Shown here: positions 51,416 through 60,305 of the stretch, one piece after another
Numbering within the stretch: position 1 is the stretch's first letter
Layout: each line of letters begins with the position of its first letter
From: Oerskovia paurometabola
GTDB taxonomy: Bacteria; Actinomycetota; Actinomycetes; Actinomycetales; Cellulomonadaceae
Assembly: GCF_016907365.1 (NCBI RefSeq)
Contig: NZ_JAFBBV010000001.1
Location: forward strand, 1,550,001-1,614,000
Reading direction: 5' to 3'
DNA length: 64,000 bases
The notes under the pieces: model-generated
Database searches by the model: none
The model's input: only the letters and a program-made list of their open reading frames with translations
What the model was told of the DNA's origin: nothing
Position numbers and translations under genes: made by a program

Positions 51416-53908
51416 GTGCTCACTCCTGACGCCCGACGACGTGCCCGTAGCGAGATGACCCTCACCGAGAAGGCCTCGCTCACCTCAGGCGCGAACTTCT
51501 GGAACACCACGCCGGTCGACCGGCTCGGCGTTCCCTCGATCATGCTCACCGACGGACCGCACGGGCTGCGCAAGCAGGGCGGGGCGGCGGACCACCTCGG
51601 TCTCAACGCCAGCCTGCCCGCCACGTGCTTCCCGACGGCCGCCACCCTCGCCAACAGCTGGGACCCGGGCCTCGTGGAGCGGGTGGGCGAGGCGCTCGGC
51701 GCCGAGGCCGCCGCCGAGGGCGTCAGCGTCCTGCTCGGACCCGGCCTCAACATCAAGCGCAACCCGCTCGCGGGCCGCAACTTCGAGTACTTCTCCGAGG
51801 ACCCGCTGCTCGCGGGCCGGCTCGCCGCGGCGCAGATCCGCGGCATCCAGTCCCGCGGCGTGGCCGCGAGCGCCAAGCACTTCGCGGTGAACAGCCAGGA
51901 GACGCACCGCATGACGATGGACGAGGTCGTCGACGAGCGCGCGCTCCACGAGACCTACCTCGAGGCGTTCCGCATCGCGGTCACCGAGGGCCGGCCCTGG
52001 ACCGTCATGAGCTCGTACAACAAGGTCAACGGGACCTACGCGAACGAGCACCGCGAGCTCCTCGACGAGATCCTGCGCAAGCAGTGGGGCTTCGACGGCC
52101 TGGTCGTGACCGACTGGGGCGGCAACAACGACCGCGTCGCGGGCCTCGTCGCGGGCAACGCGCTCGAGATGCCGTCGACCGACGGAGTGACCGACGCCGA
52201 GGTCGTGCGCGCGGTCGAGGAGGGTCGCCTCGACGAGGCGGTCCTCGACGCTCGCGTCGACGAGCTGCTGACGCTGATCGAGCGCACGGAGCGCACGGAG
52301 CGCACGGAGCGCACCCGCACGGCCGCGACCACGCCCGACGGCGCCGCACCCGTCGACCTCGACGCGCACCACGAGCTCGCGGTCGAGGCCGCACGGCGCT
52401 CGGTGGTCCTGCTGCGCAACGCGCGCGGGACGCTGCCGCTCGGGCGCCACTCGGGCCGCGTCGCCGTGATCGGCGACTTCGCGGCCGACCCCCGGTACCA
52501 GGGGGCGGGCAGCTCGCTCGTCAACCCGACCCGGGTGGACGTGCCGCTCGACGCGCTGCGGGCCAGCGGCCTGGACGTCGTGGGCTACGAGCAGGGCTTC
52601 GCCCGCCGCGACGGAGGCCGGGGCGCGTGGGACTCGGCCCCGTCGGTCCGCCGCCGCCGTCGCGCGGTCCGGCTCGCGGAGCGCGCCGACGTCGTGCTGC
52701 TGTTCCTCGGCCTGGACGAGTCCGCCGAGGCCGAGGGCGTCGACCGGACGCACCTGCGCCTCGCGCGCAACCAGCTCACCCTCACGAGGGAGCTCACGAC
52801 GCTCGGCGTGCCGGTCGTGGTCGTGCTGGCCGGTGGCGCGCCCGTCGAGCTGCCGTTCGCCGAGCACGTCGACGCGATCGTGCACGGCTACCTCGGCGGC
52901 CAGGGCGGTGGCCAGGCGATCGCCGACGTGCTGACCGGCCGCGTGAACCCCGCAGGACGCCTCGCCGAGACGTACCCGCTGCGCTACACGGACGTGCCGT
53001 CGTCGGCGACGTTCGGGCGGACCGAGGCGACGTCCGAGCACCGCGAGAGCATCTACGTCGGCTACCGCCACGCCGACAAGGTCGGCCTGCCGGTCCGCTA
53101 CCCGTTCGGGCACGGCCTGAGCTACACGACGTTCGAGCACGGCGACCTCGTCGCGGACCGCACGAGCGTCCAGGTCACGGTCGCCAACACCGGCGACCGG
53201 TCCGGGACCGAGACCGTGCAGGTCTACGTCGAGGCGCCGGACGCCGCCGAGGTAGAGTTCCGCGCGCGGCGCGAGCTCGCCGGGTTCGCGCAGGTCACCC
53301 TGGCGCCGGGCGAGAGCGCACGCGTGAGCGTCGACCTCGCCGAGCACGCGTTCGCCGCCTACGACACGGGCAGCCACGAGTGGCGCACCGTGCCCGGCAC
53401 CTACACCGTGCAGGTCGGCGCGTCGTCGCGCGACCTGCGGCTGTCCGCGCCCGTCGTGGTCGACGGCGAGATCTGGGCGCCCGCCACCACGGGCCTCCCG
53501 CACTACGTCAGCGGCCACGTGGACCGCGTCCCCGACGACGAGTTCGCCGCGCTCCTGGGACGCACGCCCCCGGCGCAGGACTGGCCCGCGGGTCGGCCGC
53601 TCACGCGCGCCGACATCATCGCGCAGGCGCGGGGTCGGGGCGGGTTCGGGGGCCTGCTGGTCAGGCTCATCGACGCGAGCGGCCGCCTGCTCATGGCGTT
53701 GGGGCGCCCCCACGCGGCGAACAACACCCGTTTCGTCCTCGACCTGCCGTTCCGGTCGGTGTCGCGGATGAGCGCGGGCACGGTCGACGAGGCGATGCTC
53801 GACGGCCTGCTGCTGATGGTCAACGGCCGGTTCTGGCGCGGCGTACGCCGCCTGGTCCCGGCATGGCGTGCCCACGCGATGGCCGCGCGGGCTCGGACGA
53901 AGGACTGA
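51416..53908 (+). CDS. GH3 beta-glucosidase-type glycosidase, canonical domain order
   Basis: An 830-residue cytoplasmic glycoside hydrolase. Order: GH3 N domain (about residues 10-285) with LTDGPHGLR near 42, KRNPLAGRNFEYFSEDP near 116 and the nucleophile Asp in LVVTDWGG near 235; GH3 C domain (about 320-570); Fn3-like domain (about 615-690) with VRYPFGHGLSYTTFEHG just before it. About 130 extra residues at the C-terminus are less typical. No signal peptide is present. GTG 51416 is favoured over 51410 by TAGCAT 6 nt upstream. It is followed after 6 nt by the second GH3 gene. Substrate is probably a beta-linked oligosaccharide. Confidence 0.92.
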   Translation: MLTPDARRRARSEMTLTEKASLTSGANFWNTTPVDRLGVPSIMLTDGPHGLRKQGGAADHLGLNASLPATCFPTAATLANSWDPGLVERVGEALGAEAAAEGVSVLLGPGLNIKRNPLAGRNFEYFSEDPLLAGRLAAAQIRGIQSRGVAASAKHFAVNSQETHRMTMDEVVDERALHETYLEAFRIAVTEGRPWTVMSSYNKVNGTYANEHRELLDEILRKQWGFDGLVVTDWGGNNDRVAGLVAGNALEMPSTDGVTDAEVVRAVEEGRLDEAVLDARVDELLTLIERTERTERTERTRTAATTPDGAAPVDLDAHHELAVEAARRSVVLLRNARGTLPLGRHSGRVAVIGDFAADPRYQGAGSSLVNPTRVDVPLDALRASGLDVVGYEQGFARRDGGRGAWDSAPSVRRRRRAVRLAERADVVLLFLGLDESAEAEGVDRTHLRLARNQLTLTRELTTLGVPVVVVLAGGAPVELPFAEHVDAIVHGYLGGQGGGQAIADVLTGRVNPAGRLAETYPLRYTDVPSSATFGRTEATSEHRESIYVGYRHADKVGLPVRYPFGHGLSYTTFEHGDLVADRTSVQVTVANTGDRSGTETVQVYVEAPDAAEVEFRARRELAGFAQVTLAPGESARVSVDLAEHAFAAYDTGSHEWRTVPGTYTVQVGASSRDLRLSAPVVVDGEIWAPATTGLPHYVSGHVDRVPDDEFAALLGRTPPAQDWPAGRPLTRADIIAQARGRGGFGGLLVRLIDASGRLLMALGRPHAANNTRFVLDLPFRSVSRMSAGTVDEAMLDGLLLMVNGRFWRGVRRLVPAWRAHAMAARARTKD
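52280..52315 (+). repeat. Four 9-bp tandem units encoding ERT repeats
   Basis: Four units of GAGCGCACG (the last ending ACC) encode ERTERTERTERT in the linker between the GH3 N and C domains. Confidence 0.9.
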
Positions 53909-53914
53909 GAAGGA

Positions 53915-56656
53915 ATGGCGACACGCACAGAGATCAAGCGGGACGCCGTCGCGCGCGCACAGGAGCTGCGCGCGACCAGGCGGGCCCGACGCGCCGAGCT
54001 GAAGGCGATGGCGCCGCAGGAGCGCAGGGCGGCCAAGGCTGCCGACAAGCGTGCGGCCCGTCAGGCGCGCAAGGCCGCCACGGCGGAGCGCAAGGAGGCC
54101 CGCGCCGGGATGACCCGGGCCGAGCGCCGCGAGGACAAGCGCCGGGCACGCATCAACCGCAAGGTCGAGCACCGCCCGCGCCGCGCGGTCGGCTGGGGGA
54201 TCACGGCCGTGGCCGTGATCGCGATCGGGGGACTGGTCGCACCGTTCGCGAGCGCGTTCGGTCGCCTCATGACGATCGAGTACGACTCGTCGACGGAGGC
54301 GGGCGTGGCCGCCCGCGAGAACGCCGCCCAGGTCTCGGAGGACATCTCCGACGAGGGGATCGTCCTGCTGAAGAACCAGGACGACCTCCTGCCGCTGGCG
54401 GACGCCAACCTCAACGTGTTCAGCTTCGCGTCCTTCAACCTCATCCTCGGGGGCGGTGGGTCGGGCGGCAGCAACCAGTCGCAGTCCGTGACGTTCTACG
54501 ACGCCCTCGCCGAGCAGGGGATCACGGTCAACCCCGAGCTCAAGGCGACCCTGGAGGAGGCCGGCGCCAAGACCAGCACGGGCAACAGCAACGGGCTCCT
54601 GCAGATCGCGAGCTCGATGCTCAAGCCGGCCGAGGGCGAGCCTGCCCCGGACTACCTCACCGACGACGTCATGGCCCAGGCCGCACAGTTCTCCGGCACC
54701 GCGCTGGTGGTCATCGGGAACGACGGCGTCGAGGGGTCGGACATGAGCCCCGAGCAGCTGCGCCTGACCGACGAGCAGCGCGAGCTGTTCGACGTCGTGA
54801 CGGCGTCGTTCGACGACGTCGTGGTGGTCGTGAACTCGGGCAACCAGATGGAGCTCGGCTTCCTCGACGAGTACCCGCAGATCAGGTCCGCGGTGTGGAT
54901 CGGCACGCCGGGTCCGCGCGGCGCCGTCTCGCTCGCCAAGGTCCTGACGGGGGACGTGAACCCGTCCGGCCGCCTGACCGACACCTACGCCTACGACGTG
55001 ACGAGCGCCCCGGCGGTCGCCAACGTCGGAGACTTCGACTACGCGAACGCCAAGCGCTCGTACATGGACTACGAAGAGAGCATCTACGTCGGCTACCGCT
55101 ACTACGAGACGCGCTACGCGGGGGACGAGGCGGGCTACGCGCAGGCCGTCCAGTTCCCGTTCGGCCACGGCCTGAGCTACACCACGTTCGCGCACGAGGC
55201 CACGGCGCCGCGCGTCGAGGGTGACACGATCAGCGTCGACGTCACGGTGACCAACACGGGCGGCACGGCGGGCAAGGACGTCGTGCAGGTGTACTTCTCG
55301 GCCCCCTGGACGCCGGGCGGCATCGAGAAGTCCGCGATCGAGCTCGCGGGCTACGACAAGACGGCGATGCTCCAGCCGGGGGAGTCCGAGACCGTGACCG
55401 TCACGTTCGACGTGCGCGACATGGCCTCCTGGGACACCGAGGGTCACGGCGCGTACCTGCTCGAGGCCGGGACCTACCAGGTCTCGGTGCGCACCGACGT
55501 CCACACCCCGGTCGCGCAGTTCGACCACACGGTGGCCGAGGACGTCGTCCATGCCACGGACGCCGACACGGGGGCCGAGCTCACCAACCGCTTCGACTAC
55601 GTCGAGGGCGACCTGACGTACCTCTCGCGCGCCGACTGGGAGGGCACGTACCCGCAGGCGCCCGAGGCCGGGGCCACGGCCTCCGACGAGCTGCTCGCAC
55701 GCATGGACCCGGAGATCGAGCCCGCCGAGGGCCAGACGCCGACGTACGGCGCCGACAACGGTCTCGTCCTGGCCGACCTCGCGGGCCTCGACCACGACGA
55801 CCCGCAGTGGGAGGAGTTCCTCGACCAGCTCACGCTCGACGAGCAGGTCGACCTCTTCGCCAAGGGCGCGTACCGCACGCATGCCGTCGACCGCCTGGGC
55901 ATCCCCGCCATGGACCTGCTCGACGGGCCCGCCGGGCTGAACTCCCTGTTCAGCTCGCTCGAGGCGGCCGCCTACCCGACCCAGATCGTCGTGGCCTCGA
56001 CCTGGAACGACGACCTCGCCCGCGCGCTGGGCGAGTCCGTGGGGACCGAGGCGAACGCCTACGGCATCGAGGGCTGGTACGCCCCCGGCATGAACCTGCA
56101 CCGCACGGCCCTGGGCGGGCGTGACTTCGAGTACTTCTCGGAGGACCCGCACCTGTCGGGCAAGATGTCGGCCGCGATGGTCTCGGGCGCCGAGAGCAAG
56201 GGCGTGCTGACCTTCATGAAGCACTTCGCGCTCAACGAGCAGGAGGTCAACGCCCGCAGCGGCGTGAACGTCTTCGTCGACGAGCAGGCGCTGCGCGAGC
56301 TGTACCTCAAGCCCTTCGAGATCACGGTCAAGGAGGCCGACCCGACCGGCGCCATGAGCTCGTTCATCAACATGGGCGGCGTGTGGGCCGGTGCCAACGA
56401 GCAGCTCCTGCAGGACGTGCTCCGCGGCGAGTGGGGCTTCGAGGGCGTCGTCTCGACCGACGCGGTGCTCGGGGCCTGGATGGATCCCGGCCTCGCGGCC
56501 CGCTACGGCAACGACCTCATGCTCGCGATGCTCCCGGGCTCCGACAAGGCGACGAAGGCCGCGGTCGACGAGGACCCGGTGGGGGTCGGGAACGCGTTGC
56601 GTGACCGCGTCCACACGGTCCTGTACACCACCTTGCAGACGAACCTGTTCGACTGA
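53915..56656 (+). CDS. Circularly permuted, membrane-anchored GH3 glycosidase
   Basis: A 913-residue GH3 enzyme whose domains are swapped. Residues 1-85 are highly charged, Arg/Lys/Ala/Glu-rich and helical. A single membrane helix follows (about 90-113). Next come the GH3 C domain (about 115-365), the Fn3-like domain (about 435-530, after FPFGHGLSYTTFAHE), then the GH3 N barrel (about 620-905), with MDLLDGPAGLN, GGRDFEYFSEDPHL, MKHFALNEQE and the nucleophile Asp in GVVSTDAVLGAW. This permuted order is known in Ruminococcus and Butyrivibrio enzymes. The catalytic part should lie outside the cell membrane. It shares the operon and TetR control with the canonical GH3. Confidence 0.9.
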   Translation: MATRTEIKRDAVARAQELRATRRARRAELKAMAPQERRAAKAADKRAARQARKAATAERKEARAGMTRAERREDKRRARINRKVEHRPRRAVGWGITAVAVIAIGGLVAPFASAFGRLMTIEYDSSTEAGVAARENAAQVSEDISDEGIVLLKNQDDLLPLADANLNVFSFASFNLILGGGGSGGSNQSQSVTFYDALAEQGITVNPELKATLEEAGAKTSTGNSNGLLQIASSMLKPAEGEPAPDYLTDDVMAQAAQFSGTALVVIGNDGVEGSDMSPEQLRLTDEQRELFDVVTASFDDVVVVVNSGNQMELGFLDEYPQIRSAVWIGTPGPRGAVSLAKVLTGDVNPSGRLTDTYAYDVTSAPAVANVGDFDYANAKRSYMDYEESIYVGYRYYETRYAGDEAGYAQAVQFPFGHGLSYTTFAHEATAPRVEGDTISVDVTVTNTGGTAGKDVVQVYFSAPWTPGGIEKSAIELAGYDKTAMLQPGESETVTVTFDVRDMASWDTEGHGAYLLEAGTYQVSVRTDVHTPVAQFDHTVAEDVVHATDADTGAELTNRFDYVEGDLTYLSRADWEGTYPQAPEAGATASDELLARMDPEIEPAEGQTPTYGADNGLVLADLAGLDHDDPQWEEFLDQLTLDEQVDLFAKGAYRTHAVDRLGIPAMDLLDGPAGLNSLFSSLEAAAYPTQIVVASTWNDDLARALGESVGTEANAYGIEGWYAPGMNLHRTALGGRDFEYFSEDPHLSGKMSAAMVSGAESKGVLTFMKHFALNEQEVNARSGVNVFVDEQALRELYLKPFEITVKEADPTGAMSSFINMGGVWAGANEQLLQDVLRGEWGFEGVVSTDAVLGAWMDPGLAARYGNDLMLAMLPGSDKATKAAVDEDPVGVGNALRDRVHTVLYTTLQTNLFD

Positions 56657-56675
56657 TCCCGGCAGCCCCCTTCAG

Positions 56676-56728
56676 CGCCCGACGCCGGAGCGCACCTTCC
56701 CCGTGAAGGCGCGCTCCGGCGTCGGGCG
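56676..56728 (+). terminator. Terminator hairpin after the GH3 operon
   Basis: CGCCCGACGCCGGAGCGC (56676-56693) pairs perfectly with 56711-56728, with a partly paired inner loop (CCTTC/GAAGG). It belongs to the shared-stem family. Confidence 0.85.
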
Positions 56729-56787
56729 TCCGTGGTGCGCCACCCGGGACACGGACAATTCCCTCGCCCTGGCCGGGGCGCGGCCGC

Positions 56788-56793
56788 TAGCCT
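56788..56793 (+). promoter_or_regulatory. -10 box of leaderless promoter
   Basis: TAGCCT, 7 nt before the ATG of the DUF5519 gene. Confidence 0.5.
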
Positions 56794-56800
56794 CCGGGCC

Positions 56801-57268
56801 ATGACGCTCACCCCTCGCCGAGGCCCTCGCCCCACCACGTCGGACGAGGGGCCGCACCGGCAGGTCGACCAGCTCTCTCCCGCCGCGCTCTGGGGCGAGC
56901 TCGTGCTCGCGGCGACCACGATCGACGGGGTCCGGGAGGGCCACAGCTCGGTGTCCCCGGCGTCGTCCCGGGCGCTGTTCCTCGACGGCCTCGACCGCAC
57001 GCCGCACCCCGAGACGTCGCTCGCGACGCCCGACCAGCGTCTCGAACCGGTCCACCTGCACGGCGTGAGGGACACGAGCCTGCACCTGTGCCTGCCGCGC
57101 GCGCGGGCCGAGGAGGTCTGCGCGGCCGGCTGGGGCGAGCCGCACCAGTACGCGGACCACGCGACCGAGATCATGGTCTACGGACCACGCGACGCCGACG
57201 AGCTCGCGGTCGTCCTGGGCCTGGTGCGCGAGAGCCTGGACGTCGCACGGGCCCTCGCGTCGAGGTAG
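56801..57268 (+). CDS. DUF5519 (luciferase-domain) family protein
   Basis: A 155-residue protein. The C-terminal core matches the DUF5519 or luciferase-domain family: VHLHGVRDTSLHLCLPR (about residues 87-103), CAAGWGEPHQYADH (about 109-122) and IMVYGPRDADELAVVLGLV. The N-terminus is low complexity. The family name comes from fusion to luciferase-like proteins in some fungi and bacteria; no enzymatic activity is established. TAGCCT 7 nt upstream supports the ATG at 56801. It stands alone, convergent with the phosphatase gene, 28 nt apart. Confidence 0.75.
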   Translation: MTLTPRRGPRPTTSDEGPHRQVDQLSPAALWGELVLAATTIDGVREGHSSVSPASSRALFLDGLDRTPHPETSLATPDQRLEPVHLHGVRDTSLHLCLPRARAEEVCAAGWGEPHQYADHATEIMVYGPRDADELAVVLGLVRESLDVARALASR

Positions 57269-57296
57269 AGGGGAACCCCACCGCCTCGCGGCACGG

Positions 57297-58592
57297 TCAG
57301 GCGCCGGAGAGCACCGTGACGGACACGAGGGCCACGTCGTCCTCGCGGTGGTGCGGCACGAGCCTGGCGAGCAGGGCGTCGAGGAGGTCGTCGGGGGAGG
57401 ACCGGACGACGTCGTCGACCACGCCCGGCAGCCGCTCGAGCCCCTCCCGGAGCGGGACGTCGCGCCTCTCGACCAGACCGTCGGTGAAGAGGAGCAGGGT
57501 GTCTCCCGGGTGGACGGTGACCGTGTGGTCGGTGCGTCCCGTCCCTGAGCCGACCCCGAGGAGGCGGTCGTTCCTCCGCCGGAGCAGGTCGGTCGAGCCG
57601 CCGGCGGTGATCAGTGCGGGAGGCGGATGCCCGGCGGAGGCCCACGTGAGCGTGCGGACGCCGCTGGGCTCTGGGAGCGAGATCCGTGCGGCGGCGACCG
57701 TCGCGACGGCCGAGACACCCAGTCCCGCGACCGTGCGCTCGGTCCGGTCGAGGATCTCGGCGGGGGACTCGCCCGTGTCGTAGGCGATGCCGCGCATGAC
57801 CCCGCGGAGCTGCCCCATGGTCGCGGCCGCCGAGATGTCGTGTCCCACGACGTCCCCGACCACGACGAACGCGCACCCGCACGACTGCTCGAACGCGTCG
57901 TACCAGTCGCCGCCGACGTGCATCTCGCGGGACGCGGGCCGGTACCGGACGTCGACGCGCAGGCCGTCGGGCTGCGCGGGCGCGGTGAGGATCGAGTCCT
58001 GGAGCTCGAGCGCGGCGCGGCGTTCGCGGTCGAAGCTCTCCTGGAAGCGCCCGACCGAGGACCCCAGGTGCATCGCGTGGTCGACCACGGCGGTGTCGAG
58101 CCCGACCTGCCGGTCCGTCGCCGCCCGCCGGGAGGTCTGCACGATGTCGGTGACGTCCTCCGCGCGGTGCACGAGGGCGGCCACGCGTCCGCTGACGTCG
58201 AAGACCGGGATGTTGGTCATGAGCCAGTGACGCTCGACCCACTCGCCGGGCCGTGCCCCCGTGACGTCGATCCGGAGCGGTTCGAGCAGCTCGATCCGTC
58301 CGGTGCGCAGGACACGCCGCAACGACGCGACGACGCGGTCGACGCGGTCCTGGTCGGCGGGGGAGAACTCGAAGCCGTCGTTGAGCGGGCGTCCGACGAG
58401 GGCCGACGCGGGCAGCCCCAGCATGTCGAGGTAGGCGTCGTTGACGTCGAGCACGGTCAGGTCCGGTGCCAGCAGGATCTTCGGGGCCGAGAGCGCCGCG
58501 AAGACCGCCCGGTAGTCGGGCGAGGTGCCTGGTGGGCCGCCCGGGTGCCCGTCCGGCGACGCGCTCGCCACCCGTCGTGCGTCGTCCGCCAT
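57297..58592 (-). CDS. PAS-PP2C (SpoIIE/RsbU-type) serine phosphatase
   Basis: A 431-residue cytoplasmic phosphatase of the SpoIIE/RsbU type, which usually dephosphorylates anti-anti-sigma factors. Residues about 25-145 form a PAS domain (PKILLAPDLTVLDVNDAYLDMLGLPASALVGRPLND in consecutive blocks). A helical linker (about 150-200) holds RERRAALELQDSIL, the typical entry to a PP2C domain. The phosphatase domain (about 205-430) shows VGGDWYDAF and VVVGDVVGHDISAAATMGQLRG with metal-binding Asp residues, and LLLFTDGLVERRD and REDDVALVSV near the end. No partner STAS or anti-sigma gene lies nearby. The start at 58592 was taken from where the PAS segment begins. Confidence 0.9.
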   Translation of the reverse strand: MADDARRVASASPDGHPGGPPGTSPDYRAVFAALSAPKILLAPDLTVLDVNDAYLDMLGLPASALVGRPLNDGFEFSPADQDRVDRVVASLRRVLRTGRIELLEPLRIDVTGARPGEWVERHWLMTNIPVFDVSGRVAALVHRAEDVTDIVQTSRRAATDRQVGLDTAVVDHAMHLGSSVGRFQESFDRERRAALELQDSILTAPAQPDGLRVDVRYRPASREMHVGGDWYDAFEQSCGCAFVVVGDVVGHDISAAATMGQLRGVMRGIAYDTGESPAEILDRTERTVAGLGVSAVATVAAARISLPEPSGVRTLTWASAGHPPPALITAGGSTDLLRRRNDRLLGVGSGTGRTDHTVTVHPGDTLLLFTDGLVERRDVPLREGLERLPGVVDDVVRSSPDDLLDALLARLVPHHREDDVALVSVTVLSGA

Positions 58593-58665
58593 CGGAAGCC
58601 TCTTCCCCTGCGTGTCTCCTCAGCATGGCCGAGTCGTCGAGGTTCCGCAGGAGGGCGCCGCGGCG

Positions 58666-60081
58666 TCAGCTCACGTTGTCGGTGTACTCCACGTCCTTGG
58701 TCTCCTTGCTCACGAGCAGCGCCACGAGCGTCAGGACCGACATGGCCGACAGGTAGACCCCGACCAGCACGGGCGAGCCGTCCGCCTGCTCCCACAGCGC
58801 GACCGCGATGAACGGCGCGACGGCCGCCCCCAGGATCGACGACAGGTTGTAGGCGATCGCCGAGCCGGTGTACCGGACGTTGGCGGGGAAGAGCTCGGGC
58901 AGGATCGCGGCCATGGGGCCGAACGTCAGGCCCATGAGCGTGAAGCCCACGACCAGGAGCGTCATGACGCCCACGGTCCCGCCCGTGAACAGCGGCACGA
59001 ACAGGGCGCCGAACGCGATGATCGCGACGGTCGTCCAGATCAGGTGCTTGCGGCGCCCGAACCTCTCGGCCATCGGCCCGGAGACGAGCGTGAAGATCCC
59101 GAAGAACACGACCCCGACGATGAGCATCACGAGGAAGTCGGTGCGCTCGTAGCCGAGCCCCGGTGCGCCGCCGCTCCCCGCGGGGACCTCGGCGGGCGCG
59201 GTGCCGAACGTCAGCGTGAACGTCGTCATGAGGTAGAACAGCACGTAGGTCGCGAGCATGATGAACGTGCCGAGCACGATCTGGCGCCACGAGGAGCGGA
59301 ACACCTGCGCCACGGGCAGCTTGGCGACCGCGCCGGTCTCGACGACCTTCTGGAACGAGGGGCTCTCGACCAGGCGCAGCCGGACCCACAGGCCCACGAT
59401 CACGAGGAGCGCGCTGGCCAGGAACGGCACGCGCCAGCCCCATGCGGAGAACTGCTCGTCGGTCAGCGTCTCGGCCAGGACCAGGAACGTGGTGTTGGCG
59501 AGGATGAACCCGATCGGGGCGCCGAGCTGGGGGAACGTGCCCCAGATCGCGCGCTTGCCCGCGGGGGCGTTCTCGGTCGCGAGCAGCGCCGCGCCGCTCC
59601 ACTCGCCGCCCAGCCCCAGTCCCTGGCAGAAGCGCATCAGGACGAGCAGCGCGGGCGCGAGCACGGACCAGCCGGGGGTCGACGACGGCGGCAGCAGGCC
59701 GATGAGGAACGTCGCGACGCCCATGGTCAGGAGCGAGGCGACGAGCGTGCCCTTGCGGCCGATCCGGTCGCCGTAGTGGCCGAACACGATCGACCCGAGG
59801 GGGCGCGCGACGAACGCGACGCCGAACACCGCGAACGACGCGAGGAGCTGGGACGTGCTGCCGTCCAGGGCCGAGAAGAACACGGCCGGGAAGACGAGGA
59901 CCGCGGCGGTCGCGTACGCGTAGAAGTCGTAGAACTCGATCGACGTGCCGATGAGGCTCGCGAAGATCACGCGCCCCTTGCTGTTGGCGGGGGCGTCCGG
60001 GGTGCCGGGCGCCCCGGCAGAGCCGGCCTGACCGGCGGCGCCGGAGGGGTCGGCGGTCGGGTGTGCTGCCGTCGTGGTCAC
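58666..60081 (-). CDS. MFS transporter, metabolite:H+ symporter (MHS) type
   Basis: A 471-residue twelve-helix major facilitator of the MHS group (ShiA/ProP/KgtP-like). The loop 2-3 signature is GHYGDRIGRKGTLVASLL (about residues 95-112), the RFCQGLGLGGEWSGAALLATENAP segment follows helix 4, and the second-half signature is GPMAERFGRRKHLIW. A low-complexity Ala/Gly/Pro tail leads it (first 38 residues). The start is GTG 60081. It is divergent from the deaminase-like gene. Transported substrate is probably an organic acid or zwitterion, not decided by sequence. Confidence 0.9.
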   Translation of the reverse strand: MTTTAAHPTADPSGAAGQAGSAGAPGTPDAPANSKGRVIFASLIGTSIEFYDFYAYATAAVLVFPAVFFSALDGSTSQLLASFAVFGVAFVARPLGSIVFGHYGDRIGRKGTLVASLLTMGVATFLIGLLPPSSTPGWSVLAPALLVLMRFCQGLGLGGEWSGAALLATENAPAGKRAIWGTFPQLGAPIGFILANTTFLVLAETLTDEQFSAWGWRVPFLASALLVIVGLWVRLRLVESPSFQKVVETGAVAKLPVAQVFRSSWRQIVLGTFIMLATYVLFYLMTTFTLTFGTAPAEVPAGSGGAPGLGYERTDFLVMLIVGVVFFGIFTLVSGPMAERFGRRKHLIWTTVAIIAFGALFVPLFTGGTVGVMTLLVVGFTLMGLTFGPMAAILPELFPANVRYTGSAIAYNLSSILGAAVAPFIAVALWEQADGSPVLVGVYLSAMSVLTLVALLVSKETKDVEYTDNVS

Positions 60082-60305
60082 GGGAGTGCTCCTGCGGGGT
60101 TCGGGGAAGCGTCGAGGAGGTCCCTGGGCATCGAGGGGGACCGTACTACCCGGTAACTTCGCGCCCCACGGTAAGGACCGGGGCCACAGGGCGAGCAGGC
60201 CGTCTCGCGATGTGGTCACCCGTCCCGAGGGCGGCCCGGGGTCGCCCAGGACCACCACGACCCGCAAGGCATGATGGGAGGACGACCCCCACACGAAGGA
60301 GAACC

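Noticed and set aside
51485-56614. A 1709-codon open frame on the minus strand opposite both GH3 genes
   Set aside because: It is antisense to two clear enzymes; its composition (Arg, Val, Asp, Gly) is what GC-rich third positions give in the opposite frame, and it holds no domain motif.
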